From the NCBI GenBank assembly GCA_000320605.2, contig KB445793.1, positions 1,129,196 through 1,193,195 on the forward strand: a DNA stretch of 64,000 bases, read 5' to 3'. Positions within the stretch are counted from its first letter, which is position 1. The number at the start of each line of letters is the position of its first letter. The stretch is from Gelatoporia subvermispora B (lineage: Eukaryota; Basidiomycota; Agaricomycetes; Polyporales; Gelatoporiaceae). The translations under genes were made by a program, and so were the position numbers. The notes under the pieces are model-generated. The model was not told the DNA's origin. It saw only the letters and a program-made list of their open reading frames with translations, and did not search any database. Below are positions 44,085 through 55,403 of the stretch, in pieces.

Positions 44085-47000
44085 ATGGCATACGTGTTTA
44101 AGCGAGGTACGTCACGTCGTTCTGCCGCGTCCTCCATCTGCGACTAACCGAGACTGGTCATTCTATAGACGGGTATGTGGCATCGTGACGCGTCTAGACG
44201 TGTCTATGAGGGCTTAGACTGACTGTGGTCCTATTGTAGACGGAAGGAGCGCGTCCAGTTTGACAAGGTACGCGTTAGAAATATCGTCAGGCACGCGTCA
44301 GGATCTCACAACCCTCAGATCACCGCGAGGATCAGCAAGCTCTGCTACGGCCTCGACAAAGAACATGTTGACCCTATTGGGTATGTGATCATTTGTTGAG
44401 TGCACTGGTGCTATGCTGATGATGATCCAGCGTCGCGCAGAAGGTCATTGCGGGCGTGTACAACGGTGTCACCACAGCAGAACTTGACGTAAGTAGCCGG
44501 CTCATGGCCCGACTTAACGGCTGTGCTCATGCGGTTCTACACAGAACCTCGCAGCCGAGACTGCTGCATACCTTACCACCAAGCATCCAGACTACGCTAT
44601 CCTCGCCGCCCGTATTGCTGTCTCGAACCTCCACAAGGAGACGAAAAAGAATTTCTCTGCAGTGGTTCATGACCTGTACACCTACGGTAGCTATCCATAC
44701 CCTCCTCTCAACTCACACGTACTCAGATGACTGTTCAGTCAACCCCAAGAATGGCCGGGCTGCGGGTATGATCTCGAAGGATGTCTACGACATCGTTATG
44801 GAGAACGCGGAGCAGCTCGACTCTGCTATCATCTATGACCGTGACTTCAACTACAACTAGTGAGGTGTTATGCTGTCGACTTGGTTATGTTCGACTCACC
44901 ATCATTCAGCTTCGGTTTCAAGACGCTTGAGCGTTCTTACCTCCTTAAGATCAACGGGCGTACTGCTGAGCGACCACAGCACATGCTCATGCGTGTTGCT
45001 GTCGGTATTCACGGCAAGGATCTCGGGCGTGCCCTTGAGACATACAATCTCATGTCGGAGCGCTTCTTCACACACGCTTCGCCAACCCTCTTCAACGCCG
45101 GCACTCCCCACGCTCAGCTCAGCTCTTGCTTCCTCGTTTGCATGAAGGATGACTCCATTGAAGGCATCTACGACACCCTCAAAAATTGTGCCATGATCAG
45201 TAAGACTGCTGGTGGTATTGGTTTGAACATCCACAACATCCGCGCAACCGGGTACGTTTGCTTGTAATTCTATTCATTTGCATATGGCTGAATCACCGCA
45301 TAGCTCTTACATTGCGGGAACGAACGGATACTCAAATGGTATCGTCCCTATGCTTCGTGCCTATGACGCGACTGCGCGGTATGTCGACCAAGGTGGCAAC
45401 AAGCGCCCCGGCGCTTTCGCCATCTACATCGAGCCTTGGCATGCAGATGTCTTCGAGTTCATTGACCTGAGGAAGAATCATGGTAAAGAGGAGGTTCGCG
45501 CCCGTGATCTCTTCTACGCGCTCTGGATCCCGGATCTTTTGTGGGTCTCTCTGAATCTCGTTCTTTGACATTGTACTGATGGCCGTATAGTATGAAGCGA
45601 GTAGAAGCGGGCGGTCAATGGTCCCTGTTCTGTCCGAACGAGGCACCCGGTCTCCACGAAGTCTGGGGCGAGGAATTTGAGAGGCTCTATGAGCAGTACG
45701 AGCGCGAGGGTCGTGCTCGCAAGACCATTGAAGCCCAGAAGCTGTGGTACGCGATCATGGAAGCCCAGATCGAGACCGGTGGACCCTTCATGCTGTACAA
45801 GGATGCTGCGAACGGTCAGCCAAGGTTTTATGCTGGTGCTCTTCGCCTCTAACGCGACTATTCACAGCCAAGTCAAACCAGCAGAACCTGGGAACGATTA
45901 AGTCTTCCAACCTCTGCACCGAGATTATCGAATACTCTGCCCCTGATGAGACTGCTGTCTGCAATCTGGCCTCCATCGCTCTGCCATCGTTCATCGAGAA
46001 CGGCGAGTACAACTTCCAGCGCCTGCATGAAGTTGCAAAGGTCGTTGCATTCAACCTCAACCGCATCATTGACGTCAACTACTACCCCATCCCTGAGGCT
46101 CGTCGCTCAAACATGCGCCACCGCCCGATTGGTGTCGGTGTACAGGGTCTCGCGGACGCTTTCATGGCGCTGCGCATGCCGTTCGACTCTCCTGAGGCGC
46201 GTCTGTTGAACAAGCAGATCTTTGAGACGATCTACCATGCCGCTGTTGAGGCGAGCAGCGACATGGCGGAGAAGGATGGTCCATACGAGACGTATGAGGG
46301 CAGCCCCGCGTCCAAGGGTGAGCTGCAGTATGACCTATGGGGTGTTACCCCGACGGATCTCTGGGACTGGACGAGCCTGAAGGCGAAGGTCGCCCGGACT
46401 GGTCTGCGTAACTCACTTCTACTGGCCCCTATGCCCACCGCGTCCACTAGTCAGATCCTGGGTTTCAATGAGTGCTTTGAGCCGTACACGAGGTACGATG
46501 ATCACCGGACCGTTGATGACAAGTACTAACATGAGGCTCTCCTTCAGCAACATCTACACGCGTCGTGTGCTTGCCGGCGAGTTCCAGGTCGTTTGCCCAT
46601 GGTTGCTCCGCGAACTCGTCGACCGCAGGCTGTGGAATGACGATATGAAGAACATGATCATTGCGCATGGTGGCTCCGTGCAGAAGATCCCAGAGATCCC
46701 CGACGACATCAAGGCCATCTACAAGACGGTTTGGGAGATCTCGCAGAAGAAGGTTATCGACCTCGCGGCGGACCGTGGTGCATTCATCTGTCAGAGCCAG
46801 AGCCTGAACGTGCACCTGCAGTCTCCGACCTCGGGCCAGCTCACCAGCATGCACTTCTACGGCTGGAAGAAGGGTCTCAAAACCGGCATGTACTACCTCC
46901 GCACGCGCCCCGCCGCGCAGGCCATCCAGTTCACTGTCGATCAGAGCTACCTCAAGGACGCGAAGACGCAGCAGGCTGCGGCACCTGTTGTCGGCGCGGT

Positions 47001-47310
47001 CAAAGCCAACGGCGTCCCGCAAGTACCTGCAGCCGCTTCTCTCGCGAATGGCTTCAGCGCACGCACGCACTCCGACCCGCCCTCGCCCTCGGCAGCACAA
47101 GTTGCTGCATCTCATATCAGTGACGTCGCTGCAGCTGCTGTGACGAACGGCGTTGCGTCTCTGACCCTAGATGAGCGTGCGCAGAAGGCCGCGGAGCAGG
47201 ACCCTGAGTTCGCGGCTGCGTTGCAGCGTCAACGTGACCGCGAGCTCGAGGAGGCGAAGCTAATGTGCTCGCTGGAAAACAAGGAGGCGTGCCTCATGTG
47301 CTCTGGCTGA
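44085..47310 (+). CDS. RNR1: Ribonucleotide reductase large subunit
   Basis: Class I enzyme reducing ribonucleoside diphosphates to deoxy forms, with a small subunit not in this window. The start ATG at 44085 opens a 22-nt exon (MAYVFKR). A 4-nt microexon ACGG at 44169-44172 and an exon at 44240 then restore [13 protein letters not shown]. After this come [20 protein letters not shown] (ATP-cone), [59 protein letters not shown] and [20 protein letters not shown]. The active site has [20 protein letters not shown] (Asn, Cys, Glu plus the partner Cys) and SSCFLVCM. Next are [20 protein letters not shown], then [20 protein letters not shown], an intron, and [16 protein letters not shown] low-complexity Ala/Pro linker leads to the redox C-terminus CLMCSG (CxxC). 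About a dozen introns. All key cysteines are present; likely functional and the sole catalytic R1 here. Confidence 0.95.
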
Positions 47311-48774
47311 GTGGTCTGTAAGTCCGTTGCGTGTGCTCGTTGTCCTCCTGTTCTCTATGTGTATCCCTGGATAATCCCTCGTACCGCTTTGTTGGTTATT
47401 GCATCCCATCTCGTCCCATGTTCCATTGTACTGTGCTAGACATGATATCGGTAGCCTCGATGTACATTAACTGTTTCTCCAATAACAATCGCTCTCAACT
47501 TCCATTTGCCTTGCTGCAATATTGCGCTGCATCAAAGGCATGCTTTGTGGTGTTCTCAATCTTCTACTCGAGATATGATCGAATCTTCAAGGAAATATAT
47601 TGCCAACGCGCGCTTGAGGTTGCGTTGCGGCTCTTGCCGGAGCAACCGAAGACTTCGTTGTGTTCACCATCTTGATCACATCTCCGTTGAGCCTAAACCC
47701 CCTCGATGATCTAAACTTTACTCGTACCTGCATATTGGCTACGTTGCGTTCGCTGAGAATATATGGAAAGCTCCTTACTACCTTCAGAGGCAGTCTCGAC
47801 CGTCATCATGCTGTTTCCTGCTATCAAATCAAACTGCCCCTGGCAAACGGTATGATACAGAGGGATCCTGGACGATCGTATCAATACACACCATAGTGTC
47901 GAGCTGAAGACCGGTCCTTTCTCCGACATTCTGTGGTCCGAGCTCTTCTCCACGTCGTGCCTAGCCGACAAAATCATCTGGACAGCGGCCAGGCACTCAT
48001 TCCGGAGTTCCAAATCGCCAAAATGGATGTCACAGTGTCAACGTGTCAACGTGTCAACGTGTCAACGTGTGTAAAACGTTGCGAACACAGTCCCTCGGCT
48101 CGCGATCACTATGCAGCCCACATTGCAAATGCATGGACCTCGCAGTCAGATGGGGCACACTGCGGGTCGAGTATGGCGCACTCTTCCACAAAATCTCTCT
48201 CGGGACAAGCCGCTCTTCTCAATACTCGCGGGACTCATTATATGAAATGCACAGCGACGTACCTCACGCGATGCCAACACTCGGCTGCCTTGTACGCGCG
48301 AAGGTGTGGAAGTATGGGTAATACAACCTTCACATTGATTTATCCATTGTGAAACACGACATCGCTCTCTCGTGCCCACCTCAGGATACACTCGCCCGCT
48401 CACTGTATGAAAATGCGTCTTTGTCAGGGAAATGTGGAGCAGCCATGTCTTGAACATCATGCAAGAGGGCGCAGTGCCTCATTGCAACTTGCTTGCACTG
48501 GCGCATGCTGGTATCAAGGTATATCTCTTCCCTCCCCTCATCGGAACCCTCCCAGCAAGTTCGCGTCGATCAATATTTCATACCAACGCCCGCATCATAC
48601 CGCCGTTGCGCTCAGTCAACTAGGCTAGTTCGGAGACCCCTTCATAGGTACATCACTCATTAATCAGTCCCAATTCCCTGGAGCGTCGCTGATCGTTCCT
48701 CAGGGATATATACAACATACTATACAGACCCTCAGATTGCAAGTGTAGAATATCCGGGAAACGAGAGTGGCACG
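47311..48774. other. Intergenic region
   Basis: Follows the RNR1 stop. Contains its 3' untranslated region, a short tandem repeat at 48035, and the promoter of the DUF6535 gene. Open frames here are short and carry no domain. Confidence 0.4.
48035..48070. repeat. 8-bp tandem repeat
   Basis: Four perfect copies of GTGTCAAC at 48035-48066, followed by a partial fifth (GTGT). Simple microsatellite-like array in intergenic DNA. Confidence 0.9.
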
Positions 48775-50919
48775 ATGTCAGACGACTCTAAGAGAGCAGA
48801 GGCTGCATGGGCTGAATGCGCGAAGGCGGCACGTGATCATGATGAGGAGCAAGCAAAGACTTGGAAGGAGGAGATAGATCCGCTGCTTGTCTTCGTGAGT
48901 GGTGACAATGAACATGCGTGTCATCTACACAACTCAGTATTCTGATTGCTCCTCTCATGTAGGCGGGTCTACTCTCCGGCGTCCTGACTGCGTTCATTGC
49001 AATCGTGTGGACCCAGCTGACTCCAGCGTTCGATTCTCCCGATATCAACACCGCGATTCTGCTACGCATCTCCGCGCAACTGGAGGCGCGGAATAACGCT
49101 ACCAGTCCCGCCGACATTCTGGCTGCTTTGCAGTCCATGAGCCCGGGTGCAGGCCAGCCATCGTCAGCGTGGACTTGGATAGGTTGCCTCTGGTTTGCAA
49201 GCCTTATCCTCAGTCTGTCAGCATCCTCGATCAGCCTGAACGTCAGGCAGTGGCTCAACCATTTCACGAGTCCGACCCCCCAGGATCCCGTGTGCAGCAC
49301 ATACATCCATTGCCTCAGGTGGTACATGGGCTTCGTTAACTGGCATGTCGCGGGGACCTTGAGCGTCCTTCCTTTACTCCTGCAGATGGCGCTTATTCTA
49401 TTCCTCATTGGCGTCGTTATCCTCACCTGGACGGCGCTCGGCGTCAGTGTCGCCGCTATCACGACCCCGCTCGTAGCCATCCTCCTGTCCTTTCTGACGT
49501 TCACGACACTCGCTCCGATATTCAAGAAGACGTGTCCTTACAAGTCGCCGCAGGCCCTATTTGCCTGCTGGGTCTGCGGATGGCTTTATCCGCATTCGCG
49601 TCCTCTGCTTAAACTCAGCGTCAAAGTACTGCGGTGCATCACCCGCAGGACTAGGTCCAGTCTCGCGAAGACGGTGTTGATATTCCTGGAGAAGCAGCCT
49701 AAAGAGTTCCGAAAGCCTTATGGGACTTGGATCGCGTTAGAAGAGGAGTTCCTGGATGATTTCGTTGACACCGTCACGATGCGGTACCTTCAGAATACGA
49801 ACGACCACGAAGGTTCCAGCTTTCACCCTGATTCCCTCACACTTCGGCGCTTTCAGTGCATAACGACGCGTATGCGGCAGCCGCAGAGCTATGTGGGACA
49901 GGAGGCGGCAGGCAAGATCATGCTTGATTTGGCGGACCAAATTCCGGACCATCTCATATGTGAATTCGCGATTACTTGTCGCTCGTGGATCGTCAACAAC
50001 ATGCCACTGACCGGTGATTACATCATGAAATTCGTCAAGCTCTCTGCTCGCTGTTTCCATGCCCCCGCGCCCCGAGTGTCCGACACATGCCCAGATTTTC
50101 TTGCGCGCCAAGTTGCTGAGCCTGCGGCTTATGCCGCCGGTCCTGGACACCATGTACGTGCGGGACGGATGGATCCCATGCCGATATCCGGACGTGTTCT
50201 GCGGTATGCAGAAGATGTGGCTCTCGAGGAGGTTGTAGTTCCTCATCCCGACGCGAGCGCTCAGCGGGAGAACTTTGCTCCTTCCACTGAGGACCAAGTA
50301 ATCGATCCAAGAACGGTACCGCTCACTCTCTTCCCTCTCGTTGTCAGAAGGCACACACTCCTGATGACGCTTCTGACGGACGCATGGCACGCTGGAAACA
50401 TGAATGACCCACCAGTTGACCACGAATGTGAGACTTTTGGCGTTTACTTACCTCCTTGATTGGATCTCGCTCATGACACCGTTCCCTCTAGTTATTGATT
50501 TTATTATGACATTTGCCTGCGAACAAATGGGCCAGTTGTCAGCTTCCTCAGATCTCTCAGAAGACCAAGTGTTCGCTACTGCCCATGCTTGCAACCTCTC
50601 TCTGCAGCTGGCCGGCCTTCTCCCTATAGCATCTCTTGCGTACTTGGATAAGACGCTCCACCGACTCAGCGCGATATTTGAAAACAGACGATTATTTCAA
50701 GTTTATGTAGATTCGGAGACGCTGACAGATCCGGCACGCAAGTATCTGTCGGACTTAAAAAAGCTCATCAAGGGCTACGATGCAATAGAAGAGATCGACG
50801 GAGAAACCGGGCGGGAGATGCGCAGAAAAGTGGAAGAGATGGAGAGGACGACGACTGGGTGCCGAGCCCGTGCACGTGCAATGGCAGAAATCCTCAGCGA
50901 ACCATCAAGTTATCATTGA
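48775..50919 (+). CDS. DUF6535 membrane protein, copy A
   Basis: Family of unknown function abundant in Agaricomycetes. The ATG at 48775 gives MSDDSKRAEAAWAECAKAAR, then a charged TWKEEIDPLLVF, an intron beginning GTGAGT, and AGLLSGVLTAFIAIVW, the first membrane helix. Three more follow: WIGCLWFASLILSLSASSIS, TLSVLPLLLQMALILFLIGV, and VAAITTPLVAILLSFLTFTT. Conserved loops: NVRQWLNHFTSPTPQDPVCS, YIHCLRWYMGFVNWHV and KKTCPYKSPQALFA. The soluble C-terminal half has GTWIALEEEFLDDFVDTVTM, WIVNNMPLTGDYIMKFVKLS, VVRRHTLLMTLLTDAWH, an intron near 50430-50490, then HACNLSLQLAGLLPIASLAY and a helical end at 50919. Intact throughout by eye. The broken copy B is 2.4 kb downstream, and an intact copy C is at 61897 on the other strand. 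Confidence 0.82.
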
Positions 50920-53312
50920 ATACCTGATTCCCCGAGGACGACCTGCGTGTGATATAGATGGTCAAGAGCTGGTGGACTATCGCTACCGCTCCATCCGTCT
51001 AGGTCCGTCCCACATCCCTACGCATGAATTTCGCTTCTAGACGAACCTCCGGACAACCAGATCCCCTGTGCCCTTCGCCGTGCTTGACCACCATAGATCG
51101 GGAATATCTCCGTCGACGTCGTAGAGACAGCGATCGTTGCGATCAAACCACTACAGCTATGCACTCGTGATTCAGCTTACTGCAAGCGTCCCAGTCTATC
51201 GCCGACAGGTCACGGAAAGCATGGCCCGCGGGCTCTTCTAGTCCCTATCATCAATATCTGTCTTAGTTGAATGTAATCCTTCTGACGTGTCGGACGACTC
51301 GGATATGCATCACTGATCGACGTATAGCCCCATCTAGCACTGCATTGCGCTCAGGCACAGTCCTATCTACCAGCCGATGTGTCCAGCAAGCTTTGTGAAG
51401 TCTTAATAGATATCCTAAATTGTATCATGGTGTGTTATAACAGTGGTCAATTTGAGACGAAGAATTCGACTAGAGAAGCGCCGCCTGTGTCGGCAAACAC
51501 CTTGCTCGCTCTCGTTGAGAGAATCGAACTCAGATGCAATCCTCACGTTGACGACTGGCCACTTTATCGCTGCGTCAACGAGATGTATGCATTACTTCAA
51601 TCAAGCTCTACATGATTTTGGGACGAGAACACAGGCATGGTAATTATGGAGCTACATGTGCCGCTACATAAGCATTTACATAACAAGGACAATTTCCGTC
51701 CTACTAGTTCATCTAGACTTGACCATCAGTGCGCATCAGGCATGGTCAATGTGTTGAGAGTCTCAACTGAGACATGCCTGTCAGATCACTTGTAACATGC
51801 CAGTCTCTTCGGCGACTGGAGCATGCCTACAAAGAGGACACGGGTATGGACATGACTCTTGTGCAGTGACACACTTGCACTTGGCGCTATCAAGAAGTTC
51901 AGGTCATTCAATCCAAAGCTGTTTAGAAATCGCGACCCGGATCTGCAGAAAGAAGATGATTGGCTCGAGATATTGAACGAAAGGAGCAAAACAGATTGGG
52001 AGACACTGGGAAGACAGTACTGATGTGGCCAAGTGCCACAAAGCGGAAGCACGTGATGAGCATGCAAGGTAACAGACGCCCAGCAGACGCGGAAATGTAC
52101 TTCGCACATACATACCATATTGGGAAAGACGCGTCGGGCGTGGGAAAATGTCAACGGAAAAGTGAACACATTGTGGACTGGGAGAGACCTTGCAAGCAAG
52201 GTGACGTGTGCGGTCGTAGTGATGCCTCATTGTAGCATGCAGTGATGTATGGTTTGCTGTGTCGTATTTTCACATTACACGTTCGCGGTCTTGGGAGGAC
52301 AAGTATTTCGATTCCAGACCCCGCGCAGCAGAGGAGCAACTGGAGAAATTCGGCGGAGCGCCTGTCAGGCCGCACGCGCTTCTCACTCAAGAGTTCACAC
52401 GTTCACTATGTCGGGTCAACTTCGACCATTTACTCAATGACTACTCAATACTGACGTCTAAGAAGAACTCAGACCATGCAGACCTGCGCAAAAAAAATTC
52501 TAGTCACAAGTACTATCAGAGCAATCTAAATTACTACTAACTGCCTGGCTCAACGGATTCACCGGAATGTTGCAGGTGCAGCCTCCGTTACCTTGGGTCA
52601 TTCAGCTTGGTGTTCACCCAGTACAGTAAGACATCTCAACAGACAAAGAATAAAGTCCTACGCTCGTATCGGCCTCGACGTCATTGCTCCCATGTTTTCG
52701 CTCGAAGTCTAGTTCCGTTGGTGTGGCCTAAGTCCTGCCTTCTGGTGCAGGCCGCAATTGGTGGATATGGGGTCCGTGCAACAGTCAGCACTCATTCCGC
52801 GAACATGGATTCTAGAGCTCTCGGGACTTGTCATATCCACAGACATCAATCATCCTGACCCCTGGCAACATGTCTCGACTCTCACCCTTCACAATGTGCG
52901 CACTTCGAAGACTTACACTTCTCCCACGCAGTCAACATGTTCTCCGTGGAATCAGCGGCGATTGGCGACATTATGTTGGCTATCATACGCTATTGAACAT
53001 GCTTGAGGCGAGCGATGTGGAGCACATATACGTATACTTCAACAGACTGCATAATTCCTAGGGCCGTCCGGGCATCCTTCTCATCCCCGTTCGTCCATCG
53101 CTACGAACCAGCCAACGCTCGATATCGTTGTACGATTCTCAACTCTACAGTTACTGGATTTCATAGTCAGAGCACCGATTTCGACACCTTTGGTTGACTG
53201 TCGACCGCTCTGAATCGCAAGTCAAGGAGACACATCACGCCCGTACGCTGTCCTGGTCTTGCACATCAGTGGACCCGTAGAGAGGTCAGCCATTTCGACA
53301 TATATACTCATA
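50920..53312. other. Unassigned region between DUF6535 copies A and B
   Basis: A plus-strand frame at about 51379-51615 (VSSKLCEVLIDILNCIMVCY, NTLLALVERIELRCN) looks coding-like and could be a remnant of a longer helical C-terminus. Another at 52869-53061 (CALRRLTLLPRSQHVLRGIS) resembles an F-box or leucine-rich leftover. Neither has a supported gene structure. Nothing mobile was recognised: no terminal repeats, transposase or reverse-transcriptase motifs. Confidence 0.35.
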
Positions 53313-54680
53313 ATGAAACTCAGGCGTGAATTTGTAGAGAGCATAGAGGACGCCATGCCAAGCCACACTGAAAATTGGACGGAGCTGTACTGGACGGAGT
53401 GCGCGAAGGCGACGCGTGAACACGATGAGGGAGTGGCGAGGACTTGGAAGGAAGAAATAGACCCGCTTCCCGTGTTTGTGAGTTGGACCGATGGTCTCTG
53501 TAAAGCATTTTCTGGATCCCTTTGCCACGAAAGGCGGGCTTGCTCTCGGGGGTTCTGACGGCCTTCATTGTTATGGTGTACTAGCAGCTTAATCCGACCC
53601 CACGGACTACTCCTGACACTAACACCGCAATCACGGCGGCCCTGAAGTTTGCCGATCTCACGGCACATCCCGTTTCTGCCTCGTCCTCAGATCGACCCCG
53701 AAAGTTACGCGATACCTGGGTTGCTCTAGAAGAAGGGTTTCTCGATGAATTTGCCGAAAATGTCACTATGGAATATCTTCATAATGAAGGCGACGATCAG
53801 AACCCTGACTTCCGGCCAGACTCCCTCACACTCCGACGCTTCTAGGATGTCGCCTCGTACACGACGCACCCGAAAGTTACGTCTGTCAGGAGGCAGCAGG
53901 CAAAATAACCCTCGATATAGCAGCCCGCCTTCCGTATCATCTCGTACTCGAGTTCGCGGAATATGGCGCTTCGTGGATCATCAACAATATGCCCCTTACC
54001 GGGGATTATATCTTGAAATTCGTCCAGTTGGCTGCTCGGTATTTTCGACAAGCTCAGCTCGTGAATGCGAGGAGCGAGACGAAACAGTATCAAGATGTGT
54101 CATCGCTCCTGTTCCCTCTGGTTGTCAAAAAAAGAGCTCTCCTCATGATGCTCCTAACCGATACCTGGTGCACCCACGACATGACAGATTCGTGGTTGGA
54201 CATTGATTGTGAGCCTTTCTCATAAAAGTCGCTTTTCTAGCTCAGACTAACGCCGCACTAGTCGTCAAATCCATCATAACGTTTGACTACGAGGAAGCTT
54301 CCGAAGTCCTGCGTCTATGCCCGTCAAAAGCAACGCCAGATGCCATTTTTTCTGCTGCGCACGCATGTAACCTATCCCTCCAACTGGCTGGCCTTCTCCC
54401 CATATCCTCTCTTTCAAGTTTGTGTTTGGAGATCAGAGCGCTCGACGAGCTACTGAATAGCGATGTCCTCCATGCCTAACAGCCCCGACAGAACCCGCGC
54501 GCGAATATCTTTCCGGTCTTCATACGCTGATCACACACTACGAAGCGATTGATGTAATCAACGAAAGTCAGCGTGAGGATATGCGGAGAAGGGTGCGGGA
54601 AATGGAGCAAATTACCACTGGATGCAGAGCACGGGCACGTCGGATTGCGGAAATTGTTCCGCTCTCGTCCCCCAGGTAGT
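53313..54680 (+). pseudogene. DUF6535 protein, copy B, broken
   Basis: Starts like copy A: the ATG at 53313, then LYWTECAKATREHDEGVART, WKEEIDPLPVF and a GTGAGT donor. The next exon reads AGLLSGVLTAFIVMVY and hits a TAG at 53582-53584. Reading on in that frame gives TNTAITAALKFADLTAH, then jumps straight to KLRDTWVALEEGFLDEFAEN. About 200 residues holding membrane helices 2-4 are therefore missing compared with copy A. A second TAG follows LRRF near 53843. The C-terminal part persists in other frames: SWIINNMPLTGDYILKFVQL, VVKKRALLMMLLTDTWC, HACNLSLQLAGLLPISSLSS, followed by more stops. Exon 1 is very close to copy A at the DNA level, pointing to a fairly recent duplication that then decayed. 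Confidence 0.85.
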
Positions 54681-54718
54681 GAGAGCTCGTAGAACTGCAA
54701 AGCACAGTTCTCATAATC

Positions 54719-54739
54719 TATATATATATATATATATAT
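54719..54739. repeat. TA dinucleotide microsatellite
   Basis: About ten TA units just after the remains of DUF6535 copy B. Confidence 0.9.
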
Positions 54740-55403
54740 CGTGAAAGGTGCGACTTTTCAACTCTGCTTTCTCGACGTAGAGTTGATCCTTCCTCAAATA
54801 AGTAGCATCACGACGACCTTCGCGGATCGCAATCGAAACGATCCACTCGGCAAACAGTATATTGCATTGTGATCTGCATCAGCGATGCACATCCTTTCCG
54901 GTGTTATTAATACTTCGCTGACTTGTGTATATGCTCGGACACAATCTCACGTTTCACTTCGTCTCGCTTCGTCTCGCTTCGTCTGCCCAGCCGTCGGGGT
55001 CTACAAATTGAGATGTATACGTACCACCATTCTTATGACCAATCTACACTTGTGAGGTACACTTGGCGTCGCTCGTGGGCTTGTGCGGGGGACCTGAGAT
55101 CCATCACGCTGTTTCGCACAACTGTTCGATTCTCATGAGAAGGCGTACCGGGCGCGAGCGCAAGCATCACAATCGCACATACTCAGATCGTCGAGTACGA
55201 AAGCATGGCCCGCCTATTTGGGCGTATAAATATATCAATAACCACAGTCACCTCCAAGGCACATCTTGGTGGAGATGAAGTAAAACCACAACCAAAGAAC
55301 GAATAATGACATGATCTACAAACCCATTACCCAGTACAAGAAGGAGACAGGACGCTGCGCTAGGCAGCAGAAAAAGGAAGGTGCGATCCTGCAATCTGGG
55401 ATC
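54740..55403. other. Intergenic region
   Basis: Between the DUF6535 pseudogene and the GH30 gene's stop. Includes a small tandem repeat at 54957-54984. No gene seen. Confidence 0.4.
54957..54984. repeat. 10-bp tandem repeat
   Basis: CTTCGTCTCG occurs twice in full and then as a partial third copy (CTTCGTCT). Confidence 0.85.

Noticed and set aside
44107..44111. Alternative RNR1 exon 1 donor at 44111 that would avoid a microexon
   Set aside because: In frame but gives KRGTRKE in place of the conserved KRDGRKE, and GTCACG is a weaker donor than GTACGT at 44107.
46465..47115. 217-codon minus-strand frame opposite RNR1
   Set aside because: Shadow of a highly biased coding sequence; RNR1 itself is unambiguous on the plus strand.
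50920..53312. Possible transposon remnant between DUF6535 copies A and B
   Set aside because: No terminal inverted or direct repeats, no transposase, integrase or reverse-transcriptase motifs could be seen.
54957..54984. Candidate CRISPR-like or regulatory array
   Set aside because: Only 2.8 copies of a 10-mer with no spacers, in a eukaryotic genome; an ordinary microsatellite.
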